Assembly (NCBI RefSeq): GCF_000003605.2
Contig: NW_003105615.1
Span: 133,198 to 158,779 of the forward strand
DNA: 25,582 nt
Direction of reading: 5' to 3'
From: Saccoglossus kowalevskii
Lineage: Eukaryota > Hemichordata > Enteropneusta > Harrimaniidae
The translations under genes and the position numbers were made by a program. Of this stretch, positions 12,061 to 22,373 are shown piece after piece (positions within the stretch are counted from its first letter, which is position 1; each line of letters starts with the position of its first letter). The notes below the pieces were generated by a model. It had not been told where the DNA came from, ran no database searches, and was given only the letters and a program-made list of their open reading frames with translations.

Positions 12061-12380
12061 TTTTGCTCTATTAGAAGTGAATCTCCAATTAAAGCATACG
12101 GAAACCAAAGATTTACTGCTTGCTTGATTATTAGAATATGACTGACTTATTTTGACCAGACACATCTGTTATTTACACGAGTGAAAGTGTAAAATCTCTA
12201 TTAGAAACCGCGGCTTCTATTAAAATGGTACAATGTAACAGAGGGGATGCGGCTTCTATTAGAGCATCTACACATATGAGAAATAATGAATTTTTGGTTC
12301 TCAGTTATTCAAAAAGAATGGGTGCGACCTCTATTAGGGAAGCGGCTTCTAATACAGATTTTACGGTAATAGAGCAAATA
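12061..12380. mobile_element. MITE family B, copy 1, split by MITE A
   Basis: The left end TTTTGCTCTATTAGAAG (from 12061) and right end CTAATAGAGCAAATA-type sequence (to 12380) are inverted relatives of each other and match the ends of copies at 18265, 20001 and 22235. An internal block with AATATGAC near 12100-12125 and a block with ACACATCTGTTATTTACAC near 12155-12180 are shared with those copies. The A-type MITE at 12188-12366 interrupts it. Without that insert the element would be about 141 bp. The right end matches exactly up to the MITE boundary, while a few bases of the target appear lost on the left side. Confidence 0.68.
12188..12366. mobile_element. Palindromic MITE, family A, copy 2 (inverted)
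   Basis: This 179-bp element is the reverse complement of the copy at 2571-2750 along its whole length, differing at roughly a dozen positions by my alignment. The right end GATTTTACGG is followed by TA (12367-12368). The left end has lost the TA and the first base. The internal G+C palindrome is imperfect here because one arm reads GAAACC instead of GAAGCC. It sits inside a family B element, so it inserted after that element did. Confidence 0.88.
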
Positions 12381-15300
12381 CAGAATTCCATATAAAGAAA
12401 GCATAATATTTTTACAAATCAGTTTCTAAAAACCACAACAAGTAACCTAGATGCAGGATATAATTTGAAGTGCAAAACTAGGCTTTTTTTACACAAAATA
12501 TATTTGTAAACACTTGAGTCATACAAAATTTCTAATTTTATGCCAATTAGACATTTTTACTGGATTGATGAACAAGAAATGAACACATCACTCAGCTGAA
12601 TAAGAATGCCGAACACTCGTATAAAGCCTTGCGAAAAATAATTGGCAGATACCTGCACTGAAATCCAAGGATCATAGAAAATTCAATGTTTCTCCACTTA
12701 CTGCTTAATTTCAATATTTCACGGCAATCATGAAGATCTATAATTAGTAGGTTAAATGTACTAGAATGGTAAGCAAAACCAAAGGTCAGGGTCTTCAATT
12801 CAAACCAAGGATGGGAAAAACAAACATTTCACTAAAAATAATATCAAGGCAACAAAGTGAAAGCAAAATTGAATTGCTTAAAACATTATTATAAATCAAA
12901 ATTGAGCTTACAAAAATTACTCCCAAAAATGAGAACCACTCTCAAAGTAAACCATCAATAACTTCTGCCAGAAAACCCTCCATGCTCTAATGGCATACAC
13001 TCAAAAGAACATTGACTTTACCTCGGTTAACAAAAAAATCAACAACTGAACAACACAACAGAAGAAACTATTGAATAAAGTGGCTGTGATTTTACTATCC
13101 AATTATTCAGCTACATAGTTGAACAATAGAAACATTCTGAAATGCGATCTCCAAATAACAGTACAGCTCCTCAAGACTGGGTAAACATTAGTTGTGGCGT
13201 ATGGATAGGAATGATTAGCAATTTATGTCAAATGGTCATTACATGATTGGAGAGTATCCCAACAGCTGGACTGGAATGCAGCTTTCTTTTCATACCTCTG
13301 GTGTCAAATTTCTTGCTCAAAATGCAGCATCTTTGTTTTCTCAAGTGGAGAGAAGATTTGTGCAAGAATTTGAGTTATCCTTCACGTTATTTTTAAATTA
13401 TAGCATAACAAGTTATCATTAACATTTAGTACATTTTAAATCGCTAAATATAAAAAAAAAAATTTACTACACAGTTAGAATTAAGTTTTACGATTTCATA
13501 TCAAAATACTCCAGGTGAAACTGTCAATGTCATTGAATTTGGGGATTTTCCTTGGTCAACATATATTTCTGTCTCCCCCAAAAAATAATTAGTATTTCTG
13601 TCTCAATAACAAAATAATAACATCGGTATATTGATGAAATATGATGAAACATTTCTTCAGATGAGTGGTAGTACCCGCTGTTACAGTAACACAGAAGGTG
13701 ATGTACATGTACAGATTACACCCAATCACATGTACATTGTACCTCCCAGTCAAACCTATTATATCACAAAGCTTATTGGTGTCAGATGGTCCCATTTTTT
13801 TGTTATGTGCAAGTTAGCTTATTCATGATCTGTCTAATTTGATGAACATGATGGGAAAAATACATAAAATATTCTCATCCAGAATTTTATTTCATGTAAT
13901 AATATCTGTTTAAAAATAAACGCTTTCTAAAATTTATCATCATGTATTATCGAAAAATAAAGATGGCTGCCGATGTAATCTATCTCTACAACAATTATGA
14001 ACTAGTGAATCACAAATGTTATTACCCGAATATACCCTGAAGGCTTTTGAAAATAATCATGCAATGTAGCATCCTATCACTGTCAATTCACTCACATTCC
14101 TCATTATATTACAAAATACACAGCAAATTTGGTAATTTACGTCTATAATGAGAGTTATTTTCCATGTTGAACAAGAGAAACTAAATATATGTTGCAATTA
14201 TACACAAATTGATTTACAAGGTATTAGGTGTAATATATTATGCATGCACATTTATATTAAAATATGATGCGTGTATATAAGAATCAAGTTGACCCCAGCG
14301 ATTCCACCCATTACGCAGCTCACTAGTTCACATACCTGGAAAGAAAGCCGACCCAACTTCAAACCACATCAGCATTAGTCTCTCAGCTCCTCAAGCCTTT
14401 CTTTTCTTAATTTCATTAAATTTTCACTTTTGTGATTGCCAATGGAGATTAAATTACTTAAAAGCTTGAATTGCACAAGATAGTATAATGCAGTATACTG
14501 CAATACAATTATGCTACAAGACATTTTGCAATTGGCAAAGCAAAAAAAAACCCCCCAAAGTTATCCAATAATCAATAAAACAAACATGTATTGATCACTC
14601 TCACCATTACATAACATAGACACAGTTCAGTGTATACTGCCTTACTCTGTCCTAGATTGAAATAACAAGCCGTGACAGTTATAGTACACAAGTACAAATC
14701 AAACTGATAGACACAAATAGAAAAAAATATGTGTACACTTAAAGAGAGACAAGCTTACATGTATTTCAGAGGTCTTGATGTGAAAATATAAAACTGGTCC
14801 AGCAAGCCCTGTTATATAGGGACTGAAGGCAAAATACAAGCACATCATTGACTACTAGCAATTAAATACTGAGGACTAATATACAAAACAAATGTTTAAA
14901 AACAAAGACTTTTTTTCTCAATGAAAAGTGTCAATTACCAAGTACACAAGCAGTCAGACACTGCAGCTAATTAAGACTGAAATTTCATATATACAGGATA
15001 GTCATCGCACATAGCTGCCACTGTGTGAAAGCGACAACAGGGCTGTATAGTTTGACACTAATAAGCCAGTGGAAAGAGACACACTAAGACTGAACGACAA
15101 CAAAGGACACGCTGTTTGACCAAAATACCAAACGAATATAACAACAATGTTGATAAACTTACACGGTGGTTGGTGTTTCAATCCTCAACGTAGTGACATG
15201 GCAAAGGGTTTCAGTAGCAGTGAATAAAGCCTAGTATAAATCCAGATTGAAAAGTGACTGAGGCAAGGAACAGACTGACTGTTGTACTGTACTGAAGTGG

Positions 15301-16941
15301 GAGGGACCATTGATTGTCATTCATAATGGGTTATACGCATATGATGATGGGTGAGTGAAGCAGCCATCCGCACAAATGTGCCTCAAATCCACTCGTTACA
15401 GGCTACATGTAACTTCACTGTTTCAAATGCCGGGTGCTGTAGTACGTGGGAAAATGCGAGAAAATAACCAACCAGACCACCAGTGGCACAAAAATACAGA
15501 CACACGTGCATAGTTTAGATTTTAAATAAAACTGTAGTCTTTCCATGGTGAGTGCATTACCCTGGTAAATTTGTTCAGCGTTTTCATTTTGAGTGTGCAT
15601 ACCGGATAATCAGGATGATGAGAATGGATATATACAGGAAAGAATTTACATTTGAGGATTAAATTATTTCATAGGTGATAATTATGAGAGGGTATCGGTA
15701 GAATCTGTGGGTTTACTGACTACCTCGTAATTGTTCTGGTTTAATAAATTCTCATGGTGAACCAACCTGTGGTGAATAAACTGGGTGAATGTTTCTCTTT
15801 TTGCAGTACTACATACATACTTTGTTACAACTTTCTATTATTTAAAGAGGTTTGGACCAAGCTCAAGCTCATACCGGTAAATGTATAGTCTTCATGTTTT
15901 CATTACTATGGGTTAATGTCATTAAGTTACCAAAAATAAAATAAATTATTTTTCACTCAACATTTTCCATTGTAAAATAATTTTCTTCATACCTCAAAAT
16001 TATGCCCAGTGAAGGAAAAGTTGTAAATTTTTATTGATATGAATCCAAATAGTGTTAAAACTTTTGTTTAAACAAAATATCTACATTTAGTTTAGTGAGA
16101 TTATATTATATAAAACGGGAAGTTATCTCCCATAATGCATTGCACACATGAACACAAAATTCAAATTCAGCTCAAACTGGCCTATGATACATGGTGGCAT
16201 AACAAAATTGCTGATCAATCACAACTTTAAAACTCACCCAGTGTAACGATTCAATCAAAACTTCTTCCCTTGTTTACGAGCGACATGAACAAACTAAACC
16301 AAATACTATCCACTGTGGTCATGAATGTGCACTAGACTGTCCCACATTGTTATTTCTCTAACAATAAAATGAATTGAAATACAATGCCTATTGAGACAAC
16401 AACTTACATGTATACATAACTTGACAAAATTAAAAATACACTTTGTGTGTAAAAAAAACAAAAAAAAGCAGATTTATTAATTTTTCCAAAACATGTAACA
16501 TACAACAAAATGTAGAGTTTTACATATTTTAACATATTTTTTAAACACACTTCAACCTTTATCTTTTGGACATATTTAATAAAGATGTCAAAATTACCTC
16601 ATAATTTATCATCAAGATGAATTTGTCGATCATCAACTTTGTTTATGACATTGGTGATGAACATGGAAAATTAACAGAAAATAGATGCAGGGGGGGGGGG
16701 GTTAATAAAATAAAATGTTTAGATTTGGGCCAGATTTGGATTAGTTGGGTGAGCTGAAACATTTAATAATGGATAGTAATATTCCATTCATAGTTCAGAC
16801 CACAATATCAGCTCACAGTATCACAATATACAATATACAATATCACAATATTTGCCATGAAATATTGGTTTTTACACATATTTTTAAACCAAAATACAAA
16901 TATCTTTAAATTATACAAATTTCATATTAATTAAAAACAAG
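12381..16941. other. Non-coding stretch, no gene supported
   Basis: The frames are short and unremarkable. A good initiation context, AAAGATGGCTGCC, occurs at about 13961-13973, but its frame closes after 28 codons and resembles nothing I know. A minus-strand frame at 15415-15600 has a hydrophobic stretch but no other support. Simple-sequence features include TACATGTA repeats near 13702, a C/A homopolymer junction near 14549-14565, a run of 12 G at 16690-16701, and a short (CACAATATA)-like patch at 16815-16850. Confidence 0.6.
16690..16701 (+). repeat. Homopolymer run of 12 G
   Basis: Twelve G in A+T-rich surroundings, comparable to the run at 6669-6681. The length is likely to be polymorphic. 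Confidence 0.85.
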
Positions 16942-16980
16942 CAGCCTATCGGCTGAGATAGCTCCGCTGTTAGCAATGCA

Positions 16981-17875
16981 CATTTCAATTAAAGAACTGA
17001 AGACATCATTAGAAAATGAACAATATGAATAGTATCAAAGCAATCGGACTTACAGTTTTTAACAAGAAGTCGAAAATATCACTTTTTACCAAAAATTACA
17101 AAAATATCCACCAAAATAAATTAATTAGAGAATTGAAGATATCATCACAAAACGAACAAATCTGAGAGAGGTCCACATGTAGTACCTATATATGTAGTAT
17201 CAAAGCAATCAGACTTACAGTTTTCAACAAGAAGTCGAAAATATCACTTTTTACCAAAAATGACAAAAATATTCACCAAAATTAGAGAACTGAAGATATC
17301 ACCACAAAATGAACAAATCTTAGAAAGGTCTACATGTAGTATCTATATATGTAATATCAAAGCAATTGAACTATTGGTTTTTAACAAGAAGTCGAAAATA
17401 TCACTTTTTTTACCAAAAATTACAAAAATATTCACCAAAATTAGAGAATTGAAGATATCATCACAAAATGAACAAATCTGAGAGAGGTCCACATGTAGTA
17501 CCTATATATGTAATATCAAAGCAATCGGAATTGCGGTTTTTAACAAGAAGTTGAAAATATCACTTTTTACCAAAAATGACAAAAATATTCACCAAAATTA
17601 GAGAATTAAAGATATCATTGCAAAATGAACAAATCTGAGAGAGGTCCACATGTAGTACCTATATATGTAATATCAAAGCATTTGCACTTGCGGATTTTAA
17701 CAAGAAGTCGAAAATATCACTTTTTACCAAAAATGACAAAAATATTCATCAAAATTAGAGAATTGAAGATATCAACATGAAATGAACAAACCTAAGAGAG
17801 GTCTACCCAAGGTACATATACACCAAGTATCAAAACATTCAGGCTTGTAGTTTTCAAGAAGAAGTCGAAAAAGTA
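16981..17875 (+). repeat. ~158-bp tandem repeat array, about six units
   Basis: The same point of the unit (CAATCGG or a variant, following TATCAAAG) recurs at 17041, 17206, 17363, 17522, 17679 and 17836, giving steps of 165, 157, 159, 157 and 157 bases. Each unit contains AACAAGAAGTCGAAAATATC, a run of AAAAAT/TCACC, and GAGAGAGGTCCACATGTAGT. The first unit lacks the GAGAGAGGTCCACATG segment, and the last units are the most diverged. The open frame through 17260-17481 is a by-product of the repeat and not a gene. Confidence 0.93.
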
Positions 17876-17917
17876 AAACATTGACACGGACGATGACGGA
17901 CAATCACTCATATGATA

Positions 17918-17948
17918 AGCTCCGCTCGACAAAGTCGACAGCGGAGCT
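17918..17948 (+). repeat. 3'-terminal hairpin of the Helitron-like element
   Basis: AGCTCCGCT plus CGAC on the left pairs with GTCGACAGCGGAGCT on the right around an AAA loop, with a 2-base bulge. It is one of the strongest G+C hairpins in the window and lies at the element's right border. In Helitrons a short hairpin near the 3' end acts in termination of transposition. Confidence 0.8.
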
Positions 17949-18264
17949 AAAAAGAAGACTTGCTGGCTAGCCTTATTTTATAGTTTCTTGCAAAATTCAC
18001 TATTTTGGTCTGCCTAATTATTTTCTTCCACAAAACTGTGAAACAATGTAATATCAAATATGCTAAAATTAAACCCAGGGAATATTTCTACAGAAATCTA
18101 ACAAAGTGGCAGACATCTACAATTACAAGTGTAGAAAATAAGATACTAGTTTGGGCTTTATTTTTATTAAATATGTATTTAATTTCTTTCTTTTTTTATA
18201 CTTTTTAAAAAAAAAAGCAGCAAATAATTAATAAATGAAAACAAATATTTTGAACAGATTGGTG

Positions 18265-18630
18265 CCATCTTTGCTCTACTACAAGCACATCTCCAATATA
18301 AATGAATGTAAACAAGTAATATTGTAAAATATTTTTAATTTAGCTGGAATTAATTTTTGCTGAAAAGAGTTTTTAGGTGTTTTGTATGAAATTCATTTTT
18401 GCTGATGAGTTGAATTAAAATATAGGAAAACAGGTGTATTCGCTGGATTTTATTTTTACTGAATCAACCTTTCGGAGAAAATAGCAAATTTTAAAATAAA
18501 TTATTTTACATTACCTCGGTATATAAATTATAGATTGGATCATTAAAATAGGACTTACTAGTATTATGACCAAAGACACACATCTGCTATTTATATATTA
18601 GTGATTGTGATACTAATAGAGCAAATATGG
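18265..18630. mobile_element. MITE family B, copy 2, enlarged
   Basis: The left end CCATCTTTGCTCTACTACAA continues into AGCACATCTCCAAT, shared with the 20001 copy. The right end CTAATAGAGCAAATATGG (18613-18630) is the inverted counterpart. Near the right end, ACACATCTGCTATTTA is shared with the copies at 12061 and 22235. At 366 bp it is about twice the family length. The extra DNA, about 18340-18510, contains three similar blocks of the type GCTGGATTTTATTTTTGCTGA, probably another repeat inserted in it. TA follows the right end. Confidence 0.66.
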
Positions 18631-19284
18631 TACTACTAGTACATGTACCCTTTCATATACTGATTAATCTAGCGTTCCTGTACCGGTTCAGTCAGTCTAC
18701 GTCTGCACTCATCATTTTTCGACTGACGTACTGCTCTAATCAAAGTAATTGACTATGTCAAATAGAATGGAAATCCTGTACTTTGTGAATTGCATGCTCA
18801 ATCAAAGTGACATAGAGAAAGTAATGAAGACGTGTGCACCTATGGAAATTACGTACCATAAACTTTATAAATCTTACGATAAAACAGATAGTATGATACT
18901 CAAGGGAAAGGAAATATCTTGTATGTTTCATGAAGTGTAAAAACAGTGTTAAAAGAATGTCAAAAGAACTGAGAAAGGTTAGAGAAAATAGACTTAAAAT
19001 AAAACAGAATAATATTTTCTGACTTATCTGCATTGTGTTTACTGACAGTTAATATTGACAGTTAAAAAGAAATAGCATCTAATGGCTTTTTAATGTTGGC
19101 CAACAAATGTCTCTCATAAACCTAACACATAAAGTAATAGAAAGCTTACCCATGGGACTATAGATAATACATTAACTGGCCAAATTACACAATGTACACA
19201 TTTTAAAAATCACCATTTTGACATTTAAACAAAACATGGCATTTTAAACTTCATTAACACACTTCATTAAACTATACGAGTTAC
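18631..19284. other. Non-coding spacer between MITE B and minisatellite
   Basis: A TACATGTA motif lies near 18639. A 61-codon frame from the ATG at 18755 to 18940 has no recognisable similarity and a mirror frame of 91 codons on the other strand. Both look like chance. Nothing else is seen. Confidence 0.55.
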
Positions 19285-19910
19285 AATATAACCAGGGTGG
19301 AGACATTCTACCTTATTAGGAAATGAGAATTCCAAATAAGGAATGATGATGTGACCTGGCTGGAAACATTCAACCTTATTAGAAAATGAGAATTCCAAAT
19401 AAGGAATGATGATGTGACCTGGGTGGAGACATTCTACCTTATTTGGAAATGAGAATTCCAAATAAGGAATGATGATGTGACCTGGGTGGAGACATTCTAC
19501 CTTATTTGGAAATGAGAATTCCAAATAAGGAATGATGATGTGACCTGGGTGGAGACATTCTACCTAATTAGGAAATGAGAATTCCAAATAAGGAATGATA
19601 ATGTGACCTGGGTGGAGACATTATACCTTATTAGGAAATGAGAATTCCAAATAAGGAATGATGATGTGATCTGAATAGAGACATCCTACTTTATTAAGAA
19701 ATTCAAATTCCAAATAAAGAATGATGATTTAACTTGAGAATAAACATCTTAACTTATTAGCCTAGGAAAATGAGAATTCCAAATGAGAAATGATGATGTA
19801 AACAGGGTAGACACATATTAATTTATTAGACAATGAGAATTCCAAATAAGAAACAGTGATTTGAATTTAAATTTACAAATTTCTACTTTATTAGAAAATA
19901 AAGTTCTAAA
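19285..19910. repeat. 63-bp minisatellite carrying paired CArG boxes
   Basis: GAGAATTCC recurs at 19325, 19388, 19451, 19514, 19577 and 19640 with a constant 63-base step. Degenerate units follow at about 19703, 19772 (a 6-base insertion), 19835 and 19900. The first six units are nearly identical and the array decays to the right. In the best units, CCTTATTTGGAA and TTCCAAATAAGG form a perfect 12-bp inverted repeat around a 7-base loop. Each arm contains the CArG consensus CC(A/T)6GG, the serum response factor (SRF) binding motif. Because 63 is a multiple of three, a minus-strand frame stays open through several units as a 21-residue repeat. I regard that as incidental. Confidence 0.93.
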
Positions 19911-20000
19911 TGCGTCTCACAGAGACACACACAGAGTTTTTTGTGGCATTTTAAGTATCCCATCTTAACTGTAACATTTGTGCAGACTTAAGTACACTTA

Positions 20001-20177
20001 CCATGTTTGCTATACAAGAAGCACATCTCCAATAAAAGTAGGGGTAAACCAACAGTTGCATTCACTGTATAGAGCATTATTGAAATATGACCTGTTGTAT
20101 TTGCCTTAATAGAAGCATATCTTTGATCTGATCACATCTCTGACTTTTACCTCGGTGTTACTAATAGAGCAAATATG
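20001..20177. mobile_element. MITE family B, copy 3
   Basis: A 177-bp element from CCATGTTTGCTATACAAGAA to CTAATAGAGCAAATATG, with recognisable inverted ends. Just inside the left end AGCACATCTCCAAT matches copy 2. The middle block AGAGCATTATTGAAATATGA (20072-20091) matches the middle of the copies at 12061 and 22235. TTA precedes it and TATT follows two bases beyond the end, compatible with a TA target. It is the most complete uninterrupted copy in the window. Confidence 0.72.
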
Positions 20178-20320
20178 ATATTCATATTCATATCAATAAT
20201 GGTACACTGCATGAATGGGAGATCCAGTGAAGCTACCATTGTCAACCAAATAATTGACAATGATTTTTTTTTACCACTATTATAATTTATTTGATGTTAT
20301 TTGACTGATACACACATGTT

Positions 20321-20369
20321 GATTTGTTCATAGACCCTCTAATTTTTTAGAGGGTCTATGATTTGTTCA
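20321..20369. repeat. Perfect 13-bp hairpin between 10-bp direct repeats
   Basis: The arms CATAGACCCTCTA (20329-20341) and TAGAGGGTCTATG (20348-20360) are exact reverse complements around a 6-base loop of ATTTTT. GATTTGTTCA stands on both sides (20321-20330 and 20360-20369). The direct repeats could be a target duplication around a 29-base palindromic insertion, or the result of template-switch repair. Confidence 0.85.
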
Positions 20370-22091
20370 ATAGTTCTGTCATGGTTGGGTCATAGGGACA
20401 TATTTTCCGATATACAAAACCTAGTTTTCTAAGTTCTTGAAAAAAGTGTCCGAATACAAGTACTGAAAGGGCTTGTCTACATGTAAGTGCTAGCTGCCTT
20501 CCCATTGTGACTGGGAAGACATGCATGGATAGTTTTCTTTTTGTACATTTCGAAGCTGATATCTTTGTTAGTTTTATTCAGACCAGCTTTTTAGCCTTGA
20601 GGATCACTGATTTAAATCTCTCATCCAGAAAATGCCATTGACGACTATAGTGTCTGTAAGGTGTGAACATTGCCACGTTGACTTGACATCAGACAATGGA
20701 AGGCTGGACCCAACTTACTGCATTCTTGTGGAAATCCTCCAATAGCACTTAATGAGTTTGAACAAAGCCAAGTGAGAGAAACTCTACGGATAAGAATGTT
20801 CCACAAAGTTTACAATGAATTCACACAGTTACCTAAGGAATCAGATGTCCATAGACTTAAAGGAATTATGATGCATAGAATTATAAAGAGACTCTGATTT
20901 TTTTTTCTGAATGTTAAAAGTTTATACATGTGTATGTACAAATGACATGTGTAAATAATCTGCTGGACTTCAATACAAAATGGCTGTACCAGGAGCAAAA
21001 GTCAGTATTCAAGACTCAAGGGATTACAAGTATTTGAGTGCCTACAATCCGGATGGCATATAACAAAACAGAAGAAGTCAGCATTGTACAGTACTGTTCT
21101 GATTATTCCCTTGTGGAAATAATGTTTTCACAATTAACAGAGATTTTAGATCAGTCTAGCAACGCCATGAGATCATAGTAGATCATTGTGCAACTATATG
21201 CATTGGGTTTGTAAGTCTCACCCACTTCAGCACGCAGACACAAAAATGAAAAATCTTTTCAGACCAAATAAAAGGATGCCGACTTAAGAATCTAAACACT
21301 TGAGAAACATAGCATAATCAGTGTCAATAGAAAGAGAAATGAACCTAAAGAAAAGACATTCTCACAGACTTCATTAGAGAAGGGCACAGAGCACAGAAGG
21401 CATTGTATTATTCTGTACGCCTTTGCATAAGTGGCTTACTCGTCAGAGAAAAGACAGCATCTCAAATAAAACTTGAAAAAAAAGAAAAAGTCCTATCATG
21501 AATACTCTCCTTAAATTTGACCCCCCAACATCAGGTTTGAAAACACTTTACGAGGTTACTTTCCAGCTAACATCATGTGACCTTTCAATTCCGGTTCATA
21601 CACCATGCATAATGGTAGATGACAGAACATACGAGTCTGCAGGGATTATTTCAGTGATTATCAATATAGTAGGACGAACACTTCTGGATGCGTATACAAA
21701 ATATGTCACACGAATTTAGCTGGGAGTTTGCTTTTCTTATGTAATGGTCATTGCTGACTATTTGCGTTCAAAGCCTCACTTTCGATTTGATGTAACATAT
21801 TGGTGGTAACTGTACATATCCTATCGTTGCTGAGACCAAAGCAAGGCTTGGAACACAAATTAGTTAGCAATTTTCTTTGCATATTGTGTATAATGCCGAC
21901 TTTACTTATTACTTATTTTCTGTTTAACAGTTGAATGTGGTTTCAATCGATCGAGTTATCGTCAGGACAAGGAATTGGTATTAGTTTGCACACTGAATGG
22001 AAGTGTTTTGATGATTAATTTTTTCCCTTTCCTTTTACTGAAAATAAAGTCAAATCTCATAATTTCAACATGCAATGAAACCCATATACTG
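20370..22091. other. Non-coding stretch, no gene supported
   Basis: A 73-codon plus-strand frame at 21498-21719 is one of the less simple-sequence-like frames in the window, but it matches no family I recognise, has a poor start context and shows no splice partners. The rest holds short frames only. I see no repeats or RNA genes. Confidence 0.55.
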
Positions 22092-22205
22092 TTTATTTGA
22101 TCTAACAGAAGCACAAATAAACCATAAAAACAATTATTGTATATAGGATCATTAAAATGTGTGACATTAAGCACCTACCTACCACTATCATTTACATAAG
22201 TGTGT
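22092..22205. mobile_element. Possible fragment of MITE family B
   Basis: TTTGATCTAACAGAAGCACA near 22096-22115 resembles the family B left end. GGATCATTAAAAT (near 22146) followed by CTATCATTTACATAAGTG (near 22184-22201) resembles the internal right part of copy 2. The right terminal motif is missing. It adjoins the copy at 22235, so a tandem or rearranged insertion is possible. The match is weak. Confidence 0.35.
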
Positions 22206-22234
22206 GGGTACACAGTCAGAGTTAGACAATGCAT

Positions 22235-22373
22235 ACCATATTAGCTTGATTAAAATCAAATCTCAAATAGAAGTAGAATTTAATGTATATTACTAGAGCA
22301 ATAAAATATTACATATTTTGAACATTTAACATACTATTTACACAAGTGCAAGTGCTACTAACAGAGCAAACAC
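22235..22373. mobile_element. MITE family B, copy 4, diverged
   Basis: The left end CCATATTAGCTTGATTA follows a TA. The right end reads TGCTACTAACAGAGCAAACA. The middle TACTAGAGCAATAAAATATT aligns with the middle of copy 3, and ACTATTTACACAAGTG with copies 1 and 2. At 139 bp it is close to the size of copy 1 without its insert. It is more diverged than copy 3. Confidence 0.6.

Larger units (their letters stand above)
16942..17950 (+). mobile_element. Helitron-like element with internal tandem repeats
   Basis: The left part contains TAGCTCCGCTGT (16959-16970) just inside a small AGCC/GGCT hairpin. The right end carries the inverted counterpart ACAGCGGAGCTA at 17938-17949. Between them lies a tandem array of about six ~158-bp units. 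The right end folds into a strong hairpin (17918-17948). Terminal inverted repeats, a central array of ~160-bp units and a 3' hairpin together match the non-autonomous Helitron-like (Helentron/HINE, 'pearl') elements described in bivalves. No Rep/helicase coding sequence is present. The exact left boundary is uncertain by tens of bases. Alternative: an unrelated satellite that captured short inverted flanks. Confidence 0.6.

Noticed and set aside
13961-14040. Strong start context AAAGATGGCTGCC with a 28-codon frame
   Set aside because: The frame closes quickly, no donor site is convincing and the peptide is unrecognised. The motif also resembles a generic YY1-type site.
15415-15600. 61-codon minus-strand frame with a hydrophobic segment
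   Set aside because: A single hydrophobic stretch in a short frame is weak evidence, and no signal peptide, exon boundary or homology is visible.
17260-17481. 73-codon plus-strand frame with repeated peptide
   Set aside because: It lies entirely in the ~158-bp tandem array, and its internal peptide repeat simply follows the DNA repeat.
18755-18940. 61-codon plus-strand frame and its 91-codon mirror frame
   Set aside because: Both are open over the same bases without any conserved motif, as is common by chance in A+T-rich DNA.
19267-19524. 85-codon minus-strand frame made of a 21-residue repeat
   Set aside because: The 63-base period keeps the frame open automatically. The frame is lost as the array decays, and there is no start context or flanking coding sequence. 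The DNA-level inverted repeat explains the conservation better.
21498-21719. 73-codon plus-strand frame
   Set aside because: It is compositionally plausible, but I recognise no domain, the start context is poor and no splice signals or neighbours support it.
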